This document shows positions 18,872-27,422 of a stretch of 33,251 nucleotides of DNA, in pieces (the first letter of the stretch is position 1; every line of letters begins with the position of its first letter). This DNA comes from Texas Phoenix palm phytoplasma. Lineage in GTDB: Bacteria; Bacillota_I; Bacilli_A; Acholeplasmatales; Acholeplasmataceae. The notes below the pieces were generated by a model, which was not told where the DNA came from, did no database searches, and saw only the letters and a program-made list of their open reading frames with translations. A program made the position numbers and the translations under genes. Where the stretch lies: assembly GCF_005774685.2 (NCBI RefSeq), contig NZ_VBRA02000003.1, positions 1-33,251 on the forward strand, in the 5' to 3' direction.

Positions 18872-19549
18872 ATGAAAAAATTAATAAAAATATCAGCAAA
18901 TTTAATTACTATTTTTAGAATTTTTTTAGTTTTTTGTTTGTTACCATTTTTATATCTTAAATATGAAAAAAAAATAACAAATGATTTAAATGCTTTTAAA
19001 TTATTTAAATTTTGGTTTGCAATGATTTTTATTTTAGCATCAATAACAGATTTTTTAGATGGCTATATTGCAAAAAAATTCAAACAACAAACTATTTTCG
19101 GAAAATTTTTCGATCCAATAGCCGATAAACTACTAGTGATTATTTCCTTTTTTTATTTATATATATTATGCAAAAACAAAGTTTTATTAAATGATTATAA
19201 AAATAACAAAAATTTAGAATATTTTATTATTAGCGTTTTAATTGTTAATATAATTAGAGATTTTTTAATAATGGGTGTTCGTTTGATAGCTTTTGAACAA
19301 AAAAATATTATTTCTGCTTCTTTTCTAGGAAAAACAAAAACCTTTTTTACTTTTTTTTCAATAATTTTATTACTATTCGCAGATACGATAGAAAAATATT
19401 CTAATAATATAATGTTTTTTCAAATAAACATAATGAATATATTAAAATTCTTTTTAACAATGAATATTATTTTAATTATAATTTCAGGATTAGAATACAT
19501 TATGAAAAACTTTAAAATTATTTTAATTAATTTATATAAAAAAAAATAA
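18872..19549 (+). CDS. pgsA: CDP-diacylglycerol-glycerol-3-phosphate 3-phosphatidyltransferase
   Basis: Makes phosphatidylglycerophosphate in the membrane, the committed step to phosphatidylglycerol. 225 residues with several hydrophobic segments. The CDP-alcohol phosphotransferase signature is clear: SITDFLDGYIAKKF followed by GKFFDPIADKLLV, with all four Asp of the D-x2-D-G-x2-A-R-x8-G-x3-D-x3-D pattern; the Arg is replaced by Lys. N-terminal NLITIFRIFLVF is also typical. It starts the pgsA-recA-nrdF run; the ribosome site is weak. The stop is 53 nt before recA. Confidence 0.92.
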   Translation: MKKLIKISANLITIFRIFLVFCLLPFLYLKYEKKITNDLNAFKLFKFWFAMIFILASITDFLDGYIAKKFKQQTIFGKFFDPIADKLLVIISFFYLYILCKNKVLLNDYKNNKNLEYFIISVLIVNIIRDFLIMGVRLIAFEQKNIISASFLGKTKTFFTFFSIILLLFADTIEKYSNNIMFFQINIMNILKFFLTMNIILIIISGLEYIMKNFKIILINLYKKK

Positions 19550-19602
19550 AATAAAAAACTATAAAATTTAATTACAAAGGAATTTAAAAAAAATAAAAAA
19601 TA

Positions 19603-20619
19603 ATGAATAATGAAATAAATCAAAATATTTTAGAAGAAACATTAAAAGATATTGAAAAACGTTTTGGTAAAGGAAGCATTATGAAATTAAATTCGAAAAA
19701 CATAAACCCAATACAAGTTATTTCTACAGGTTCTTTAAATTTAGATATAGCATTAGAAATAGGAGGAATACCTAAAGGCAGAATTATTGAAATTTTTGGG
19801 CCTGAAAGTTCAGGAAAAACAACACTTGCATTGCACATGATAGCAGAAGCACAAAAATCAGGTGGAAATGTAGCATTTATAGATGTAGAAAATGCTCTAG
19901 ACCCTAATTATGCTAAAAAAATTGGAGTTAATTTAGATAACTTTATAATTTCCCAACCCGATTCAGGAGAAAAAGCTTTAGATATAGTAGAACAATTAAT
20001 TAAAAGCGGAATTATGAGTTTAATAGTAGTAGATTCAGTAGCAGCTTTAACGCCTGAAGCTGAACTAAAAGGAGAAATTGGAGATTCTTTTATGGGTTTA
20101 CATGCTAGAATGATGGGACAAGCAATGAGAAAACAATCTACTATAATTTCTAAAACTAATACAATTGTTATATATATAAACCAATTAAGAGAAAAAGTTG
20201 GCTTAGTTTATGGAAACCCAGAAATAACTCCAGGAGGAAAAGCACTAAAATATTTTTCTTCTCTAAGATTAGATATTAGAAAAACAGAATTTTTAAAAGA
20301 AGAAAATAAAATTATAGGTTTTAAATCTAATGTTAAAATAGTAAAATCAAAAGTTTCATCACCTTTTAAAATAGCTAGTTTAGAAATAATATACGGAGAA
20401 GGAATTTCAAAAACAGGAGAAATATTAGATTTATCTGTTGAATTAGATCTAATACAAAAAAATGGTTCTTGGTATAATTATAAAGATAAAAAAATAGGTC
20501 AAGGTAGAGAAAAAATTAAAGATTTTTTAATTCAAAACCCAGAAATATTAGAAGATTTAAAAAATAAAATAAAAAATTATAATAACAAAAAACATAATAA
20601 TTTAAATAATTTAATTTAA
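19603..20619 (+). CDS. recA: Recombinase A
   Basis: Strand-exchange protein for homologous recombination and repair. 338 residues, full length. Walker A is GPESSGKTTLALHMIAEAQ, Walker B is LIVVDSVAALTP, with the L1 region MMGQAMRK and the signature ALKYFSSLRLDIRK. The best ribosome site, AAAGGA, lies about 20 nt before the ATG, which is long. An intact recA matters here: it gives the cell the means to recombine between the many near-identical introns in this window. Some phytoplasmas have lost or truncated recA (established), so its integrity is informative. Confidence 0.96.
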   Translation: MNNEINQNILEETLKDIEKRFGKGSIMKLNSKNINPIQVISTGSLNLDIALEIGGIPKGRIIEIFGPESSGKTTLALHMIAEAQKSGGNVAFIDVENALDPNYAKKIGVNLDNFIISQPDSGEKALDIVEQLIKSGIMSLIVVDSVAALTPEAELKGEIGDSFMGLHARMMGQAMRKQSTIISKTNTIVIYINQLREKVGLVYGNPEITPGGKALKYFSSLRLDIRKTEFLKEENKIIGFKSNVKIVKSKVSSPFKIASLEIIYGEGISKTGEILDLSVELDLIQKNGSWYNYKDKKIGQGREKIKDFLIQNPEILEDLKNKIKNYNNKKHNNLNNLI

Positions 20620-20642
20620 AAAAATAAAAAGGGGTTGTAAAA

Positions 20643-21689
20643 ATGAAAAATAATAAAAAAACATTATATGATGGAGCTAATTGGAATAAATTAGAAGATA
20701 GTTATACACAACATTTTTACGAACAAAATTTAAGCCAGTTTTGGCGTCCTGAAGATATTAGTCTGCAAAGCGATTTAAACATATGGAATAATTTATCTCC
20801 ACAAGAAAAAAAATCTTATTCAAGAAATCTTTTAGTTTTAACTTTTTTAGACACATATCAAGGAGATATAGGAATGCCAGTTATTCTGCGTTCTTGTTTG
20901 CCGCACGAACATCAAAAAAAAGCTACTTTAAATTTTATGGGAGCAATGGAAAATGCAGTTCATGCGAAAAGCTATTCAAATATATTTACAACTTTTTTAA
21001 ATAAAAAAGAAATTGAAAAATTATTTTTATGGGGAGAAAAACAAAAAAATATTCAAAATATATTGAATTATATTGTAGAAATATATGAACAATTAGACAA
21101 AAATATTATAATAATGAAAAAAAATCAAGATAATATTTTTGATAATGATTTATTTAATCAAATAAAATGGAAAAGTATGGTAGCATCTGTTTTTTTAGAA
21201 ACTTGGTTATTTTATAGTGGTTTTTATTATCCACTATATTTTTATGGTATAGGAATGTTAATGCAAGCCGGAGAAATAATTAATCTTATTATAAGAGATG
21301 AATCAGTACACGGATTATATATAGCAAGATTAGCTAAAGAGTTATATTATAATTTTGATGAAAAAACTAAAAATAATTTAAAAAATTGGATGAATAAATT
21401 TTTAGACAAACTATATCATGAACAAAAAGAATTAACTTTTGTTTTATACAATGAAGTGAATTTAGTAAAAGATGTAGAGATTTTTGTTCGTTATAACGCT
21501 AATAAAGCATTAATGAATTTAGGTTTTGAACAAAAATTTCCAAAAGAAAAAATAAACCCTGTAATAATTAACGGCTTAAATACAGAAACTAAAACAATGG
21601 ATAATTTTTCCATGAAAGGTAACGGTTATCAAAAAATGAAATCAGAAAGCTTAAAAGATGAAGATTTTGATTTCTTTATTAAAAAATAA
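20643..21689 (+). CDS. nrdF: Ribonucleoside-diphosphate reductase, beta subunit
   Basis: The small subunit of class Ib ribonucleotide reductase, which holds the metal cofactor and radical used by NrdE to make deoxynucleotides. 348 residues, normal. It shows EDISLQSD, the GAMENAVHAKSYSNIF motif with ligands Glu and His, and IRDESVHGLYI with the later Glu and His ligands. The C-terminal DEDFDFFIKK resembles the tail that docks to NrdE. A strong AAAGGGG site stands 8 nt before the ATG, and a terminator follows. NrdE is not in this window. Confidence 0.95.
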   Translation: MKNNKKTLYDGANWNKLEDSYTQHFYEQNLSQFWRPEDISLQSDLNIWNNLSPQEKKSYSRNLLVLTFLDTYQGDIGMPVILRSCLPHEHQKKATLNFMGAMENAVHAKSYSNIFTTFLNKKEIEKLFLWGEKQKNIQNILNYIVEIYEQLDKNIIIMKKNQDNIFDNDLFNQIKWKSMVASVFLETWLFYSGFYYPLYFYGIGMLMQAGEIINLIIRDESVHGLYIARLAKELYYNFDEKTKNNLKNWMNKFLDKLYHEQKELTFVLYNEVNLVKDVEIFVRYNANKALMNLGFEQKFPKEKINPVIINGLNTETKTMDNFSMKGNGYQKMKSESLKDEDFDFFIKK

Positions 21690-21700
21690 ATTATAAATAA

Positions 21701-21731
21701 AAAAAGAAAGTTTGTTATAAACTTTCTTTTT
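21701..21731. terminator. Intrinsic terminator after nrdF, also facing tRNA-Trp
   Basis: Stem AAAAAGAAAGTTT / AAACTTTCTTTTT with a GTTAT loop and flanking A- and T-runs, 12 nt after the nrdF stop. It lies between convergent nrdF and the minus-strand tRNA cluster, so it may end both transcripts. Confidence 0.87.
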
Positions 21732-21776
21732 TATTTATAATTTATTAATAATTTAAATAATTTAAAAAATTATAAA

Positions 21777-21850
21777 TGGCAGGGATATCAGGATTTGAAC
21801 CCGAACAAGCGGTTTTGGAGACCGTTATGCTGCCGTTACATCATATCCCC
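21777..21850 (-). tRNA. trnW: tRNA-Trp (CCA anticodon)
   Basis: Complete and uninterrupted, 74 nt with encoded CCA. Acceptor GGGGATA pairs with TATCCCT; anticodon loop CTCCAAA; T-arm CGGGTTCAAATCCTG. The CCA anticodon reads UGG only, which agrees with standard code use (TGA as stop). It is the last gene of the cluster in transcription order. Its T-loop has the GTTCAAATCC sequence at which A2 introns sit in other tRNAs, yet it is empty. Confidence 0.95.
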
Positions 21851-21909
21851 TTTTTTTTTATATACTTATTTTATAATATTAAAAAAAAATATATAAAAAT
21901 GTTACGGGA

Positions 21910-22886
21910 TGGTACGGGTGACAGGACTTGAACCTGCACGCTTTAAAGCGCTAGAATGTGGATAGAAATATTGCGCCTTAATAATTACTTACTAGGTTTC
22001 AATAAGCCCCCACCCAAACCGTACAGGCATGTCTCCATGCATACGGCTTTCCAAGTTCAACTCTTAAAATTCATCACTCTTTAATTGTTTAGATATAACA
22101 TAATCTAATGGACAAATAATATTAGTTTGTAAAATAGATTACATAATTAAAACAATATAATTTATATTATTTTGTTTCGTCTCTCTGCCTTCCTTCGCCT
22201 TGTAAATGGTTTTCCCATTTTCCCTGATAGGTCATTACTCCTATGACTACTATGTTGGCTCTGTAACCATGACCCTATTCAATTTCTTAATAAAAATATA
22301 GATTAAACTGATGTCTTATTGTTTAATCATGGGTTTTAGGTCTTCCTAGGTAGCTATAAATTATAGGTTAATGATAAATAGCGGTTGGAGTCTTATGATA
22401 GATAATTATTTTGAATTATTTTATTTATAAAAAATAATTAATTTTGAAACTATCTTGGACAAGATCATGTATATTTTAAAAAATAAATTAAATTATTTTT
22501 TACTTTTTGATAATTATAAATAATTTAGGATAATTAATATTTATAAAAGATCTATATTGTTATATATATAATTTTAATATTAATAAAAAAATATAAAAAC
22601 AATGCACTAGAATTTCTTCCATTCTCAGCTCTTCACTAATGTTCAACCTTATTTTATCTTACTCTTGCGAAAACCAAAGAAAACAATTAATTAAATTGTT
22701 AATGATTTTAATCTTTATCATCGCTTTACGAATATGCTATTTTCCTATTTATTCTTTCGAACTCTAGTTAATTCGTTGAGTTTTCCTATTATCATAAGGA
22801 ATGAGGATACCTTAATTTCCTCTATAATTTATGCTCGAACTAGCGCCCTCCTAAATCTAGTGCGTCTTCCGTTCCGCCACACCCGC
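21910..22886 (-). tRNA. trnL: tRNA-Leu (TAG anticodon), split by a group II intron
   Basis: Exon 1 is complement(22849..22886) and exon 2 complement(21910..21955), 84 nt after joining, with encoded CCA. Acceptor GCGGGTG pairs with CACCCGT. The anticodon stem CTAGA pairs with TCTAG across the junction, giving the seven-base loop TTTAGGA (anticodon TAG). The variable arm is long (GCGCTTTAAAGCG), as expected for Leu. The intron lies exactly between loop position 38 and stem position 39. Without splicing the tRNA cannot fold its anticodon arm. Confidence 0.93.
21956..22848 (-). mobile_element. Group II intron, subfamily B, in tRNA-Leu
   Basis: 893 nt, starts GGGCGCTAGTTCG and ends CCACAT. Domain V at complement(22016..22049) is 34 nt with an AGC triad, a perfect GCATG/CATGC distal stem and a GAGA tetraloop. 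Domain VI has the bulged A eight bases from the 3' end. No reverse transcriptase frame. Closely related to the copy in tRNA-Arg: the 3' parts are almost identical, with an AT-rich variable section in the middle. Confidence 0.93.
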
Positions 22887-22987
22887 TTTTTTTAAATAAA
22901 AATTTAAATAAAAAATTTAAATAAAAATAAATAAATATTATAATTAAAAATATAAATTATAAAAATTTTAAATTTCAAAAATAAATT

Positions 22988-23997
22988 TGGCAGACCCAGC
23001 TGGATTTGAATCGGGATAGAATTATTGCACTTTACTGTTTTTAATACAGAATTATCACAATTAAGCCCCCCACACCACCGAACAAGCAAGTTTCCAAGCA
23101 TTCGGCGGTTAAATTAATCGTTTTTTATTTGGCTTTCTTTTATTAAATAAATAAATTTTTTATTTTTACATTAAGATTCTTTTTTTACAAAAAAGAAAAT
23201 ATTTTTTTATTATGAAAAAATACAAAAAATTAAATATGAAAAAATTTTTATTTAAATTTGTATTTAATATTCAATTATCAATATAAATTGATTATTTAAT
23301 AAAAAATATCAAAATTTTAATTTAAAAACGATTAAAATTTCCTCTTTCGCCTTGTAAAGGTTGTTATCCTTCGCCTCGGTGAGTCAGTCCACTTCTTTCT
23401 TCCAAAAGAAACTTTTAATTACTCACGACTACTATGATTCTGCTTTTTCCTTGCTTAAAAAATTAACTTTTTTTATAAACAAATAAGTAAATAAAAATAA
23501 ATTTAAATTATTTAAGTTTAGGAAGATGAAAGTTACTCTAATATTTACCATATTGATTTTTAGGTGAGATAACCAAAAATATTTTTTTTATATATACATA
23601 TAAAAATACAATTATTTTAGGTAGATACTAAGTTTTTTATTAAGATAATATTATGATTCGTAGGTTAAAAATCATAATCACTTAGCATAATAGATTAAAT
23701 TATATTAGTTTCTATTAGTTTTTATTAACTCTTTTATTTCTCTTAGCCACTTTTCAGAGGTTATCCATAAATCAAATTCAATTTGCAAGAATTCTTAGAT
23801 TTAACTAATTTTTAACCCGTTTCTCGCTTTTATAATCTGCTATAATTATTTTTTCTTTCGTTAAAATAACCGATTATATATTGCCACAAATTATCGTTGT
23901 GTATGAATGGTTAATTCACTCAATATTAGGCATCTTTTTCGCCCACCAACGAATGACGGAGTCAAAGTCCGTTGCCTTACCGCTTGGCTATGGGCCT
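22988..23997 (-). tRNA. trnQ: tRNA-Gln (TTG anticodon), split in the T-loop
   Basis: Exon 1 is complement(23945..23997) and exon 2 complement(22988..23009), 75 nt after joining, with encoded CCA. Acceptor AGGCCCA pairs with TGGGTCT (one G-T). Anticodon arm ACGGA-CTTTGAC-TCCGT. The T-stem GTTGG pairs with CCAGC and the intron lies after the first T of the T-loop, T|TCAAAT. The exons match each other fully, so cis-splicing would give a normal tRNA. Confidence 0.93.
23010..23944 (-). mobile_element. Group II intron, subfamily A2, in tRNA-Gln
   Basis: 935 nt, starts GGGCGAAAAAGATGCC and ends CCCGAT. Domain V at complement(23075..23108) is of the A type. In domain VI the lower stem reads GGG with CCC where other copies have GAG with CTC, a compensatory change that supports the pairing. 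A candidate EBS1 ACTAAT, in the loop region, would pair with exon bases GTTGGT using two G-U pairs. No protein frame. Confidence 0.9.
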
Positions 23998-24127
23998 ATT
24001 TTTTTTAAAATTTTATATAAATATTTTTATTATTTTTATTTATAAAAAAATGAAAATATTAAAAAATATTAATTAAAAAGTTACATTTATATTAAATCAA
24101 AAAAATACTTAATTTTATATAATTATT

Positions 24128-24941
24128 TGGGGCGGTTAATGGATCGAGATAGAATTAGACCGTTTTTCTATTTACTAGATATTAACCTAAGCCCCTCACA
24201 CCACCGAACAAGCAAGTTTCCAAGCATTCGGCGGTTAAAAAAGTTTTTTGCTAAAAACTTCTTTTTCCTCTTTCGCCTTGTAAAGGTTATTAACCTTTGC
24301 CTTGGTGAGTCAGTCCACTTCTTTATTCCAAAAGAAGCTTTGAATTACTCACGACTACTATGATTTTGCTTTTTCCTTACTTCCACAGACTATTCTGTGT
24401 TTTTTTTTAGAGAATTTTTTTCTCTAAGAGAAGTTTAGGAAGATCGAAGTTACTCTAATTATCTACGCGACTCATTTAGGTATGCAGACCTTTATAATTA
24501 ATTCTTCAATCTATATAACATTGAAGAATAAAGTTTAAGGTAGGAACGGAATTAGTTTTTTTATAAAAAATTTAAAAACTTTAATATCTTGAAAATTCAA
24601 TTCCTAATCTTCAAAAAATTCCGAATAAGAGTTTCAATTCATTACTCTTATGTTGAGTTATTACTCCATTTAATTGCATTTAGCCTTTTTTCATAAAGGT
24701 TATCCGTGTGAGTCATTCTTCTGGCGTGATCTTATTGGATATGAATTTCTCCTCAATCCGCTTTTATTCTTTGCTGTAACTTTTGATTCTTTCGTTTCAA
24801 AAGCCAAGAATACGAAGGAAACACATTATTATATGTTCGTGAATCGTTAAATCACTGATAATTAGGCATCATTTCGCGCCCGAATCGAACCCACATTTCT
24901 AGCTTGGAAGGCTAGAGTAATGGCCATTATACTACATTCGC
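24128..24941 (-). tRNA. Chimeric tRNA: Gly (TCC) 5' part with His-like 3' exon
   Basis: Exon 1, complement(24882..24941), 60 nt, has anticodon arm CTAGC-CTTCCAA-GCTAG, so anticodon TCC, Gly. Exon 2, complement(24128..24142), 15 nt, reads CCATTAACCGCCCCA. Joined, the T-arm GTGGG-TTCGATT-CCCAT is perfect, but the acceptor stem is not: GCGAATG against TAACCGC has A-C and A-A at pairs 4 and 5. The base before CCA is C, the discriminator C73 that in bacteria marks tRNA-His. So the 3' exon most likely comes from a tRNA-His gene and the locus is a recombinant, or a false join in the assembly. Neither tRNA-Gly nor tRNA-His would be normal from here. Confidence 0.8.
24143..24881 (-). mobile_element. 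Group II intron, subfamily A1, in the Gly/His tRNA (copy e)
   Basis: 739 nt, starts GGGCGCGAAATGATGCC and ends CTCGAT. Domain V at complement(24201..24234). EBS1 GAATTG at complement(24598..24603) pairs with exon bases CGATTC over six positions with one G-U pair. The site is in the 3' strand of the T-stem (GATTC|CCAT), seven bases from the A2 site. It is the A1 type otherwise found in or near protein genes. Confidence 0.91.
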
Positions 24942-25018
24942 TTGTAATAAAATTTAATAACAAAAAAAATATATTAAAGAAATATGAAAACATAAAAATA
25001 ATTTAAATTAATTTTAAA

Positions 25019-26141
25019 TGGTCGGGAAGACAGGATTTGAATCGAGATAGAATTATTGTGTTTTACTGCTCTAGACAGGTTTATTACAATTAAGCCCCTC
25101 ACACCACCGGACAAGCAAGTTTCCAAGCATCCGGCGGTTAAAATTGGTTATATTGTTTAGTAATTAAATTATTGTTTTTTTTTTTTTTTCTAAAATGAAA
25201 ATGGTGAAAATTTTCTCGAGAAAATTTTCTTATGTATTATTGAATTTTTTTTATTTGACAATTTTGGCATAAGGTTTTTGTTTATTTGTTTTTTATATTT
25301 TGCCAGTTCTTGTCGCTAATTGTTTTTTTGATGAATTTCAATTTTTTGATTTTCATCACTTCATTTTTCATTTTTGACGTTTTTGTCTTTTTTTTATTGG
25401 TTTATTACTAGTGATTTTTTTTGTTTAAAGATTAACCAAAATTTTCCTCTTTCGCCTTGTAAATGGTTTTCCCATTCTCCTTGGAAGGTCATTTTATTAT
25501 TGGTTTCCGCCTATAATTTTGAATTTCCTTCGACTACTATGATTCTGCTTTCTCCTTGCCTCCAAGTTCTCCTTGTTTAATAGATAACCAATAATTTTTT
25601 TTGGTTATATGAGGTTTAGGAGGATAGAAGTTACTCTGATATTTACCTTTATGATTTTTAGGTGGGATGGCCATTGTTTTAATTAATAGTTGTTAATAAG
25701 AGTTGTTATTCAAACATATATAAGAGTTAATGTTTACTATTAAATAGGCTTACCTTTTTAGAATGGCAGGTTCCTAGGTTTTATTTTGATAATACTATAA
25801 AATACAGGTTAAGTTTTATAGTTTCCTAGGTTGATAGATATTTGTAGTTTTCTATCAGTTGAGGTATTACTCCGTTTTATTCCCTTAGCTCCGTTTCAGA
25901 AGTTATCCATAAATCATTTCAATTTGCAGATTTCGACTAGACTAAACTACTTTGTCCGTTCTCCGCTTTTACAATCTGCTATAACTGTCTTTTCTTTCGT
26001 CAAGGCAGCCGATTGTACATTGTCACAGATTATCTTTCTGTGTGTGATTGGTGAATTTCACTAAATATCAGGCATCTTTCTCGCCCACCCGCGACCTCCT
26101 GGTCCCAAACCAGGCGCTATACCAAGCTAAGCTACTTCCCG
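25019..26141 (-). tRNA. trnP: tRNA-Pro (TGG anticodon), split in the T-loop
   Basis: Exon 1 is complement(26087..26141) and exon 2 complement(25019..25040), 77 nt after joining, with encoded CCA. Acceptor CGGGAAG pairs perfectly with CTTCCCG. Anticodon arm CCTGG-TTTGGGA-CCAGG. T-stem GCGGG pairs with CCTGT (two wobble pairs) and the intron lies after the first T of the T-loop, T|TCAAAT, the same place as in tRNA-Gln. Confidence 0.94.
25041..26086 (-). mobile_element. Group II intron, subfamily A2, in tRNA-Pro
   Basis: 1046 nt, the longest copy. It starts GGGCGAGAAAGATGCC and ends CTCGAT. Domain V at complement(25104..25137) with stem CCGCCGGA / TCCGGTGG; relative to the other A copies an A-T pair has become G-C, again compensatory. 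The extra length is in domain I and the AT-rich mid-section. No reverse transcriptase frame; short frames here are noise. Confidence 0.91.
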
Positions 26142-26241
26142 TTTTTTTAAAGAAAAAAATAAAGTAAAAAAATTTTTTATATTAAATATAATAATTAATT
26201 TAATTTGATTTAAATTTTAATAATATTTTAATTATATTTAA

Positions 26242-27300
26242 TGGCGCACCCAAGAGGATTCGAACCCCTAACCTTCTGAATGTGGATAGAAATATTGCGC
26301 CTTAATAATTACTTATTAGGTTTCAATAAGCCCCCACCCAAACCGTACAGGCATGTCTCCATGCATACGGCTTTCCAAGTTCAACTCTTAAAGTTCATCA
26401 CTCTTTAATTGTTTAGATATAACATAATCTACTGGACAAATAATATTAGTTTGTAAAATAAATTACATACTCAAAACAATATAATTTATATTATTTTGTT
26501 TCGTCTCTCTGCCTTCCTTCGCCTTGTAAATGGTTTTCCCATTTTCCCTGATAGGTCATTACTCCTACGACTACTATGTTGGCTCTGCAACCATGACCCT
26601 ATTCAATTTCTTAATAAATATAGATTAAAACGATGTATTATTGTTTAATCATGGGTTTTAGGTTTTCTTAGGTAACTATAAATGCTAGGTTAATGATAAA
26701 TAGCGGTTGGAGTCTTATGATAGAAAATTTTATTTTAATTTTTTTATTTTTAAAAAAAATAAAATAAAAAATAAAAATATATTTTTCTGGGAAAAGATGT
26801 ATGTTAAAAGAAAAAAATTTATTTTCTTCTTTTAAAGATAATTATTATTTATTTACGAATCTAATAAATATAAGCCATCTATCTATATTTTATAGGTAAT
26901 TTTTTATAGAAATTTTAAATTTTTATTCTCTTTAAGTTTTAAAAATAAAAAATTTAAAAAATTTAAAATCCTATAGTAAATATATTTTTTTGATTTTTTA
27001 CCCTTTTCAGCTCTTAGCTAATTATTAAATTATTTTTATTTAACAATTATTTTTGTTCAACCTTGTTTTATCTTTGTCTCGCAGCTCTCTTTGAAAAAAA
27101 TAAAATGATATTTTTTATTATATTTTATTTTCTTTGCTACTTTACGAATATGCTATTTTCCCTTATATTCTTTCGAATTCTGGTTAATTCGTTGATTACT
27201 TTTATTATCTCAAAAAGTGAGTTACCTGAACTCTCTATCATTTACGTTCGAACTAACGCCCTCCGTAGTCAGATGCTCTATCCAATTAAGCTATGGATGC
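26242..27300 (-). tRNA. trnR: tRNA-Arg (ACG anticodon), split by a group II intron
   Basis: Exon 1 is complement(27262..27300) and exon 2 complement(26242..26279), 77 nt after joining, with encoded CCA. Acceptor GCATCCA pairs with TGGGTGC (one G-T). The anticodon stem TCTGA pairs with TCAGA across the junction and the loop is CTACGGA (anticodon ACG, normally edited to ICG by TadA). The intron lies between positions 38 and 39, as in tRNA-Leu, with GGA|TC at both sites. Confidence 0.93.
26280..27261 (-). mobile_element. Group II intron, subfamily B, in tRNA-Arg
   Basis: 982 nt, starts GGGCGTTAGTTCG and ends CCACAT. Domain V at complement(26340..26373), the same 34 nt as in the tRNA-Leu copy. 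The 3' half is almost identical to that copy; the middle (about 26730-27060) has diverged into A/T runs. No maturase frame. I could not identify a convincing EBS1 for this site by eye. Confidence 0.92.
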
Positions 27301-27346
27301 TTGCATTAATTAATAAGAATAAAATTAAAATTTTTAATAAATAAAA

Positions 27347-27422
27347 TGGTGACCCGTACGGGATTCGAACCCGTGAATGCATGCGTGAAAGGCATGTGAG
27401 TTAACCGTTTCTCCAACGGGCC
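27347..27422 (-). tRNA. trnE: tRNA-Glu (TTC anticodon)
   Basis: Uninterrupted, 76 nt with encoded CCA. Acceptor GGCCCGT pairs with ACGGGTC; anticodon arm CATGC-CTTTCAC-GCATG; T-arm CACGGGTTCGAATCCCGTA. First gene of the cluster in transcription order, 46 nt before tRNA-Arg. Confidence 0.95.

Noticed and set aside
24128-24941. Treating the locus as a normal tRNA-Gly with a poor acceptor stem
   Set aside because: Two adjacent mismatches in the acceptor plus a His-specific discriminator C73 are better explained by a foreign 3' exon.
23010-26086. DnaA-box-like TTATCCATA near 23762 and 25903
   Set aside because: Single hits at the same place in both A2 introns, differing from the consensus; part of the conserved intron, not an origin.
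21956-27261. Group I introns in the tRNAs
   Set aside because: Group I introns are common in bacterial tRNA anticodon loops, but these copies lack the terminal G and carry a clear domain V and a bulged A in domain VI.
22904-27344. Short frames inside the tRNA-cluster introns (for example 24127-24363, 25374-25580, 25831-26064, 27063-27344)
   Set aside because: They run across intron and tRNA sequence, have no family resemblance and no ribosome sites; structure of the introns explains the sequence.
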